Part shown: in pieces, positions 56,846 to 64,000 of the stretch
Position numbering within the stretch: the stretch's first letter is position 1
How the letters are laid out: each line of letters starts with the position of its first letter
DNA from: Notospermus geniculatus
Lineage: Eukaryota > Nemertea > Pilidiophora > Heteronemertea > Lineidae
Length of the DNA stretch: 64,000 nucleotides
Assembly: GCA_002633025.1 (NCBI GenBank)
Contig: NMRB01000031.1
Span: 302,228 to 366,227, forward strand
Direction: 5' to 3'
Notes under the pieces: model-generated
The model's input: only the letters and a program-made list of their open reading frames with translations
The model's database searches: none
Told to the model about the DNA's origin: nothing
Program-made: the position numbers and the translations under genes

Positions 56846-59800
56846 CTGTGACGAAAGCATTATTTAATAGATTATGTTCAATGCACATGCATGAATTTCA
56901 AAGAATCTCCATAGAAACCATGATGGTGGAAGGCCATTGCAACGATGAAGAAACACTAAGCCAACTTACACTATCTATAGTACTGCACATCCATCAAACT
57001 TTTTTCCCATACAAATTCCTTTAGAAAGTAAGCGACCATGTTTTCTTATTTCTAATGATTTCTGTGCTGTCATTTTCATGCAAAAAGAATTCAAACTCAC
57101 CAGTGGCGGGGGTGGGCGTGATGAATTTTGTCTCTTTGCTAATTTTGCCCTGGCGACAGCTATCCGTCTTGATACATCAACATAGACATCTGTCTCATCA
57201 ATGATCTCTTCTTGTATCAGTTCCTCTATGACATCCTCCAGAGTGATGATACCAACAATCGACTGTAATGTTGCAGACAATCAGTAAATGAAATGGTCCA
57301 TGTGTGCTCACCTGTGGGTGAATGTACCAGAAGAACAGATGACAACTGTTTGTTCGGTTTTAGCCACCTAGTGGCCAAGCCAAGAATCGAATTGGGCCGA
57401 ACTTAGGTGTCATTGGTCATCTGACCTAGGGGAATATATACACCAAGTTTCAGGTCAGTAGTCTGAGGTCATCTGACCTAGGGGCACATATGTACCAAGT
57501 TTGGTGACAATACCCCCAGCAGTTACGAAATGTGCCCTGCTAACAGACTACGACGGACAACAGACGATGACGGACGAATGACACTGCCTTACTTACGACT
57601 CTACAGCTCACAGGTGAGCTAAAAAACATCATCTGTGCAGTTTAGTGAACACATCTGACACTTGTTAGAAATTATCAGTCATTCTCATAATTCTCCAATA
57701 AGCGCACTCACCAAGATCGTGGGCCAGAATGGCATTTTGACTTGAGAGATAGGAGGCCAAGGAAATCAGACCAACAAACAACACGCTGCCAAATACACTC
57801 CCATACAAACAGGCATAACAGGAAAAAAAAGTTGCCCCCGCGGGGTTGGCCATCTCTGACAAGATGATAATTTTATTTAGTAAATAACAAGTCTGCACTT
57901 TCACTTACCCCTTGTTTCAGTCTTTCAGCAGTTGGAACATCTTCTTCAGGCAGTTTTATGACCACCGACAGATGACCTGGGAAAGAATATTTGTATGACA
58001 CTTTAGTACATGTAAGCCTNTTTCCCCGCGAAAATTGGTACGAGCATGCGGTATGGTTGACACCTGAGTGGGGGGGCTGGGGGGGAAATTAGCTAGAATT
58101 TTTTTGTACCGGTAGTAAATGCAGCCCGGGAAATGCAGCTACCAGTATAATCATGATACTACAGTACGGTACACATTGTGTGAAGTCCATGGGGAAGTAC
58201 CAGGGGATTCCCCTTTTAGTCACAAAGCTTATCATATTTTACAATATTGCGACATACCATTTGGCCCAATGCTTTGCACGAAATCAGCCTCAGAATCTGG
58301 GAGGGGATGTGAAACCTGTTCCGAAAAAGGGACCACCCGGCACCAGTGGCGGGTAAGTGACAGATTAAAAGCAACGAGTTCAACAATCAAATGATAGCAC
58401 ATATGACTATTATTTCCATGGAGCTGAAAAAAAGCTATTTTTGCCTATTAGTAGTTCCATCTGGATTCAAATTCAACATGGTTCTCCCGATGATCCTGCA
58501 GCATATATCCACAATAATCTCCTCATTGTGACAATCACCACATCACCAATCACCACTGTCCACATTAGGCCTATGTTTCAATCATAGCCCTGGTCGATCA
58601 TCCACTCCAGAAACACTGGGCACAGAGTGACACCTGCTATCATTGCTGCATGTATCAGGATATAATAATGGCTGGTGGAAAATTGGCCTATGAATTCACA
58701 GCACAGGTTTCACAAATTGAAAAATCCATCAGAACATGAAAAAAAAACTGAAATGGAACACTGCCAATTCCATAAAAAGTAAACATGGTAAATGAGCCAC
58801 GGATACCAATACGAAAAGCCTGACTAGTACTGAATCAGCAAGCAGAATGGAGCTAGAGAATAAGTCTGAATATAATATAAGTCCCAGGAGCAGAAGCGAA
58901 TGTGAATGTATGAATGGATGAATGAAACCCACCAATAGGGAATCAATGGATGAACGAAATCCACCAATAGGGAACTGGGTCAGCCATTGCGTCAGCAATG
59001 AATGTATCAGTTGGAAATCCCCATGTGGATTTCCAACTGATAGCCTACTCTCATACCAATACTGGTGATAAACATCACACATTGTAGTAGACAATGATTC
59101 CTTGTGACACAACTCACCAGAATGTTTCAGTATGATAGTGAAGCACACACATCTTCCCCGCTTTTGCAACCAATTTTCTTGTAACAGTATGACAGGTACC
59201 ACACTCCCCCTGGAATCTTAGTTCATCTTTACTGTTCAACAAAGCGTTAGGACATATGGCTAATACAGACCATGACCATTTGAATACAGCCCTACAAATG
59301 CAGACTACCGGTATTGTGTCCCAGACTTGTATCCCTAGGACCACTCTCCTCTGGTACACCAATATTTTACAAGGATTTTTTGCAAGTAATGCTGGGTGGA
59401 AACAACAATTTTTTTCTCTGAGTGACCCCCGGCCACCATTTGACTGAGTAATATCTGGGAAGTGACTGAGAAGATCTCTCTATCTGACCCCAGTGTCAGT
59501 AGTAAAGGACAGGAGATCAACCCAACAACCATGGCATCAGTTCCGTGCCCCATGGACCTCACGTCTGTTAGAAGTCAATGCATACAGTGGAAAAGGTCCG
59601 CAACGAAATTTGATTGGTTGGTACCCTTTTTGGAATATAATAGGAATTCCCTTAAACAAAGCCATGGTCGAGGCCTACAAAAGGAAACCTCCAGTAAAAC
59701 CTCCATTAGTGAACACCTCCGAATAGTGAACAACCTCTGAATAACGAATATTCATTTTCGGTCCCAATTATTTCTTTGCATTAACCATTGCACTAAACCA

Positions 59801-62800
59801 GGCCCTCCTCATAGTGAACACCTCCATATAGTGAACACTTTTTCCGGTCCCAAGGGCGTTCACTATACGGAGGTTCTACTGTATTGGTTCCTACCAAATA
59901 TGGCGAACAATGGTTTGAAGACAAGGAAGTTAACATAGATATTTGGGGCGAAAGGATTTAGTAAAATCTCCGACAGCTACCGGCTATACGACAATGTTTA
60001 CATGCAGCTGGAATTCCCTTCTCCATGATAACGTTATTATTTTTTCCCAGGCTTTCATTAATTTCTGACGTCAGGGTGTCATTGACTTCCACCATTTTTT
60101 CCCAATGCATCAATGACTCCCATCCCTGGAGGCCAGTGCATCACCTGACCCCTCATTTTGTGGTCAATGCGTATTGCCTTGTATAGGCTAATATATTCAC
60201 CATAATATGTTCAATCTTTTTTTGTTTTTCGTTTTGACATGATTCGACTTGTCTATGTTTGTATCAGTAAAGTTCAAAATAATAGACTGGTTTTTAGGGT
60301 TCTGCGCCATTCAGAACCGACAGAAAGCCACGTGCTATGATAAAAGTCGCGAAAATGAATGGTGACGTCAGCAGTGTTGCCGCCTGGTGCTGAGTCATCG
60401 TGTTATTAGCGTAATATAAGGAGAGATGAGCGTGATTGTCACAGAAAATCAGGTGGCGTGCGCTATCATTTGGCCAATATTAAGATGGGAAAATCTTCCC
60501 GCCACCGGTGCATGGTGTTTCAGAAATACGGTCAAGAGCGGGATACTGATGCGTATTTCAACGATCATAAAATCAATTTGGAGCGTATTTGACTTCTTTG
60601 AAATACACAACTCTACAAGGCAATGCGTATTTGACGAACACTGCCATTTTGACTGCTACTCTTTTCGTGCGTAAATTGAGTTTTCAGTGCGTAACTGCGT
60701 AAAATACGTCCATACGCACGCTATTGTTGAAAGCCCTGTTTCCACAATCTTATTCCAAGATTCAACAAATTGTCTCATGCGTCAGGTAAACTACCGGAAT
60801 TTTGTGCCGAAGATTGCAGTTTTCTCAGCTGAGTATTATAAAATCAAGATAATGTCAACGTCTTGCAATAGATAAACATGTTTAGAACAATTTGAGCCTA
60901 TTGGTAATCTGAAGTACGATCTGATGACTTCAAATAATGCATTTGAAGTGTGATAAATTTACAGTAGGACAAAAGGTACCATTTATCTGGGTACCTTTTG
61001 CCCCAGGTACATTTTGTCCGGGTACCTTTTATCCAGTACCAATTGTCCGGGTACATTTTGTCCTAGAACCATCAGACACGAAGATCAAGGTCAATTTCGG
61101 GATGAGTTATTGGCATGAGATCAAGTTCTATGGGCCTCATCGTAATCCATCAGTCAATGTACCCTGATCTCTGTCAATGTATCCTGATCTCCATCAATGC
61201 ATCTGATCTCTATCAACGTATCTTGATCTCTATCAATGTACCATTCATGTACCGGAAGAAGCACCTGCACATTGGGAACCATTCGACATTTACAATGTCA
61301 TCTTGTTTGAATTGAAGGCACTTACTCATACCTTTCAAATGAATACTTACATGTACCGGTATGTGAGAGGTTTCAGGTGCCTCAAATACAAGCTTTTTTA
61401 CATACCAGTATTTCCAGCGACTGCCTTTTGAGGCGAGCTGTTTTCTTTGGGCCCCTCGTGAACAATAGATTTTCTATTGTTCACGAGGGGCCCAAAGAAA
61501 ACAGCTCGCCTCAAAAGGCAGTCACTGTATTTCTATTTTCAACAAACTTGATTTTGTCAGAGAACGATCAGGGCTCACATTTGGGGGCGATGTGGACGAC
61601 GTGGGGCGAAAATTTCGCTCAAAATAACTTTTTGGGAGTATATGATCCCCTCTGAAGCATTTTCTGCACCCAAAATGCCCAAATCCGCTCCTAAATGCCC
61701 TAAAATATCATCAAGTGTTAATTTCTTGCAAAGAGGCTGAAATCAAACAACTTTGTTAGATACATGTATGTCGTCCACAAACTTTACGTGAAGTCTCCCT
61801 ATTGAGGGTGAAGTCTCCCAAAATTTTGAGTAGGGAGACATTATTTCTCCCTAATTTTAGACCCAAGTGTGAGCCCTGAACGATTTCTATTAGTGGTAAT
61901 TCAACTTACTTTTTCCAGTTTGGAAGTCATTGAGTGTATCAAACAGTGGTTTTGTTTCACTGATGTATGATACATCACGGAAGTAGAACTCATCTCCAAT
62001 CAACTTTTTTATTTGCACAGCATCCTCAGGGTCCAATTTAATCAAACGTTTCACAATAATTATTCCAATAATATTTTCTTGGGTCCCTTCATATATTGGT
62101 ATCCGGGAATGAGAAACATCAATTATCTGCAACAGATATGCTGAATATATAGATGACCTTGAATTTGACAAAAAAATTACTTAAAGGAGCTGGACGTCCA
62201 AGTTGTAAACACTCACTCACTGGTTCTCTATCCACGTGACGCCTGCGGTGCTACCACCTATTGTCGGTGATATGTACTGACGTGAATATCGTGACGTTCC
62301 ACTGTATTTCCACTAAGCTAGTATCCATCAACCTGATAATTAACAGAGCTAACTCACCTGATCCATTGTTTTCTCATCCAGTACACCATCTACTGACAAC
62401 ATAAACACACTTTCCAAAGGCATCATAGCATTCTTGACAGTTTTATCCTTCATCTCTAGAGCACCCTGCGATGAAAATGTCGAACTCCAATAAAAAAATC
62501 CCAAATTTGAACTCAATCTGTGCATATCCAGCCGATTTTGCACAATGAGCCTCTTTTTGGAAACATGCCATGCATTCTATTTGACATCTATTTGCATCAT
62601 GACATTGATTTCAACACACTGGAGAACTTTTAACCCCTTAACTACATAATTTTTTTAGTTCTAATTTTTCTTTCTTAAAAAAATTTGCCCAAAAAGGTAT
62701 TTCACACACAAGGTTCCAGACGTGATATAATGTCCTACGCACTGTGATGCTCCATTTCCTTGCAAGGTGTACTATTACGCCTTATACCCAAGCTATGATC

Positions 62801-63882
62801 CTCGGGTGTTTCCAGGGATTCCCCAGTTTTTGTAATGACCTAATATGACGTCCTACCCAGTTAAGGGGTTAAAGACAAGGGTGAATGTGCTGGAAATGCG
62901 ATTGTGCACAAAAATGCGGACTTGGAATTTGGTCCAGATTATTGTTCATGATTGAGAGATACATAAGGGGATTACATGTATGACTGATTCAATGAATCAG
63001 TTCAATGCATGGGGAATCACACAGAACAAATTCAATGAATCTGTTCCCGGTACCATGACGCAAATGTTTACGTCTGTTGGCTGATCAGCAGGAGTACGGG
63101 CAAATGAAATAAGAGCAATATTCTACACATTGTGTTCTAAGTATCTACACGATAGAGCTTTTACTTTGACTGACCATTTTCCATTGACAACAAGAGACAT
63201 GCCAGTTTTTAGGGCCTGTGAAATTCATATTCCACGTCGTACTTTCACATTTACAACAAGAGAATTCAGGCATTTCTGGTCAATTGAGGCTAAAATCATG
63301 AGTTCTGAGATCAATTTCAAACTGCAGAACAGGTAACATTGCATTTTATTTATGACAAGGTGTACGAGGACAACTCCCCCTAATTCCTTATGAAATCAGT
63401 CCAAAACCTTCATGGTTTTCATTTCAAAATTTCCTGGCATGTCTGGGGCAATATAATTGCCTATGTGGGAATCATTGGTGTGATAGGGGCCAACTGTCCT
63501 CCTAAGCTTGTGACAGGGTAACGTAACATCTGTAGAAATTCCTCACCTTTATAATAAGTACTTCATCAATAGTCAATTGTTCTTCATTGTTGACTGGTGC
63601 CCCATCTGAATGACCGTCGCCGTCAGTATCATCAGCCGGTGGGCCATGAAGACCAACAAGAACCTTGAAAAGAGCAAAGTGGGATCATGTCATAGGAAAG
63701 ACTTGGGGCAGAGATTGAGTGCTGGTTGTTGTCACCAATTTGTGATATTCCTCAACTCCTTGCTCACCTTCAACTCTGCTCTTCGAAAAAATGTACCATG
63801 GCCAGTACCAAGGAGGCAATCTAACAATTTTGAGATGGGCCATGCAACTATGAAGAAAATTCCCATCAATATCAGCACCAAC
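56717..63882 (-). CDS. CNNM/DUF21-CBS family transporter, 3' part (seven exons; 5' end outside window)
   Basis: A membrane protein of the CNNM/CorC divalent-metal (Mg) transport family. Joined exons 63768-63882, 63547-63663, 62358-62465, 61910-62126, 57909-57976, 57101-57262 and 56717-56845 have matching phases, about 304 aa to the stop. In order: the end of the DUF21 membrane domain ([30 protein letters not shown]); an acidic loop; the helix [20 protein letters not shown]; a CBS pair ([35 protein letters not shown], then [20 protein letters not shown]); and [13 protein letters not shown] with a Ser/Asp-rich tail ending SPLLV. The spacing of the CBS pair and the [14 protein letters not shown] signature are closest to plant/protist DUF21 proteins. 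There is no cyclic-nucleotide-like C-terminal domain of the vertebrate CNNM1-4 kind. It is transcribed toward the LINE region. Confidence 0.88.
57101..57262 (-). CDS. CNNM-like exon: second CBS motif
   Basis: 162 bp, phase 0. [40 protein letters not shown], then a proline run. Acceptor CATTACAG, donor GTGAGT. Confidence 0.96.
57305..57620. mobile_element. Small relative of the CTCACCT..AGGTGAG element, in a CNNM-like intron
   Basis: The left end GTGCTCACCTGTGGG pairs with the right end CTCACAGGTGAGCT. Inside is a duplicated GGTCATCTGACCTAGGGG word and a GACGGAC run, as in 54867-55776. It sits about 45 bp from the acceptor of exon 57101-57262. Confidence 0.8.
57909..57976 (-). CDS. CNNM-like exon, 68 bp
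   Basis: Encodes [20 protein letters not shown] and QG, the strand after GKS and the loop between CBS motifs. Phase 1 in, phase 0 out. Acceptor TTTCCCAG, donor GTAAGT. Confidence 0.88.
58977..59043. repeat. Hairpin with short flanking tandem words
   Basis: TATCAGTTGGAAATCC, loop, GGATTTCCAACTGATA (59005-59042). Just upstream a CCACCAATAGGGAA word is repeated (58930 and 58961). Confidence 0.8.
59692..59881. mobile_element. pogo/Tigger-like MITE, about 190 bp
   Basis: Starts CAGTAAAACCTCCATTAGTG and ends CACTATACGGAGGTTCTACTG followed by TA. GTGAACACCTCC words are repeated inside. The end sequence is typical of pogo-class elements. No transposase, and the left TA is lost. Confidence 0.7.
60960..61065. 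repeat. Short tandem GGTACCTTTTGTCC-like units
   Basis: Five or six imperfect units of about 17-20 bp built from GGTAC(C/A)(A/T)TTT and GTCCGG. Confidence 0.75.
61145..61312. repeat. CTCTATCAATGTAT minisatellite plus shared 3' module, copy 2
   Basis: Several units of CTGATCTC(T/C)(A/G)TCAATGTATC, then ACCATTCATGTACCGG, GGGAACCATTCGACATTTAC and AATGTCATCTTGTTT, as at 51548-51680. Lies in a CNNM-like intron. Confidence 0.85.
61419..61523. repeat. Perfect 50-bp inverted repeat with a 5-nt loop
   Basis: The left arm starts GACTGCCTTTTGAGGCGAGC and ends GAACAATAG. The loop is ATTTT. The right arm is the exact complement with no mismatch. Lies in a CNNM-like intron. Confidence 0.97.
61910..62126 (-). 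CDS. CNNM-like exon: first CBS motif
   Basis: 217 bp, phase 0 in, phase 1 out. Starts [20 protein letters not shown], has [15 protein letters not shown], and ends [12 protein letters not shown]. The split serine at the join gives GKSHL, the family signature. Donor GTAAGT. Confidence 0.95.
62358..62465 (-). CDS. CNNM-like exon: start of the CBS region
   Basis: 108 bp, phase 0. Encodes [36 protein letters not shown]. Acceptor TCATCGCAG, donor GTGAGT. Confidence 0.93.
62629..62874. mobile_element. Element with AACCCCTTAACT..AGTTAAGGGGTT ends
   Basis: TTTAACCCCTTAACTACAT at the left and CCCAGTTAAGGGGTTAAAG at the right form short terminal inverted repeats around about 210 bp of non-coding sequence with a repeated ATGTCCTACGCA / GACGTCCTACCCA word. 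Lies in a CNNM-like intron. Confidence 0.7.
63547..63663 (-). CDS. CNNM-like exon: acidic cytoplasmic linker
   Basis: 117 bp, phase 0. Starts VLVGLHG, contains the acidic [11 protein letters not shown] stretch, and ends [10 protein letters not shown], which reads into [10 protein letters not shown]. Donor GTGAGG. Confidence 0.87.
63768..63882 (-). CDS. CNNM-like exon: last DUF21 membrane helix
   Basis: 115 bp, starts one base into a codon. Encodes [38 protein letters not shown]. Acceptor TATTTTCAG, donor GTGAGC. A longer open frame in another register (63685-63909) is a shadow. Confidence 0.88.
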
Positions 63883-64000
63883 CTGAAAATATACAAATAC
63901 ATGTACCATTACTGATACTGTTGGTCAGTCAGGTCTGCATGTTTGAAAGATAGGGGATTAGGACTGAGGAACTCTCATAGAATATTCAGTCCACAGTTCG

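Noticed and set aside
57665-57904. Minus-strand hydrophobic ORF inside the CNNM-like gene (two membrane-like stretches)
   Set aside because: It lies in the intron between two exons that join perfectly in phase without it, and has no family match to DUF21 helices.

Overview
This is animal nuclear DNA: AT-leaning, rich in repeats, with multi-exon genes bounded by GT..AG introns. The type of content (a kainate-type ionotropic glutamate receptor, a CR1/Jockey-like LINE, a Polinton-type fragment, a tRNA-headed SINE, many fold-back MITEs, frequent TACATGTA and TAGGCCTA words) suggests a marine invertebrate. I cannot settle the phylum from sequence alone. One 318-base gap and eight single-N positions show that this is a draft scaffold.

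Three host genes can be supported. (1) On the minus strand, 30420 down to 8540, lies an apparently complete kainate-type glutamate receptor. I could join 15 coding exons in consistent phase into about 922 residues, from signal peptide to stop, the length expected of a GluK subunit. The exon for the M3 gate and start of S2 is present twice (11710-11927 and 10954-11171). The copies have equal length (218 bp) and phase, differ at 17 of 73 residues, and cannot both be spliced in without a frameshift, so they look like mutually exclusive exons. Exon 2 and exon 5 also occur twice, but as near-identical copies beside single-N joins, which points to unmerged assembly overlap. (2) On the plus strand, 46861-48192, lies a two-exon GT32-type glycosyltransferase, a type II membrane protein with a DxD motif. 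(3) On the minus strand, 63882 down to 56717, lies the 3' part of a CNNM/DUF21-CBS transporter gene (seven exons; the 5' end is outside the window). Its protein resembles the plant/protist DUF21 type more than vertebrate CNNM.

Layout: 1-2640 is a 1.5-kb duplication split by the gap. 2641-8539 has no recognised gene but holds two adjacent fold-back elements. 8540-30420 is the receptor, whose introns carry a mini-Polinton (14074-16026) with a decayed adenovirus-type protease, several MITEs, a CGCA microsatellite, and a minisatellite that repeats the exon 7 splice donor. 30421-46860 is gene-poor and full of fold-back elements, a second Polinton fragment, two tRNA-derived SINE copies and structured palindromes. 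46861-48192 is the glycosyltransferase. 48193-51900 is intergenic with a nested MITE. 51923-55907 holds an open LINE reverse-transcriptase ORF and a tandem-repeat element between inverted arms. 56717-63882 is the CNNM-like gene.

The three genes do not form a pathway. Exon joins were inferred by eye from splice signals, phase and family knowledge, with no transcript or alignment run.
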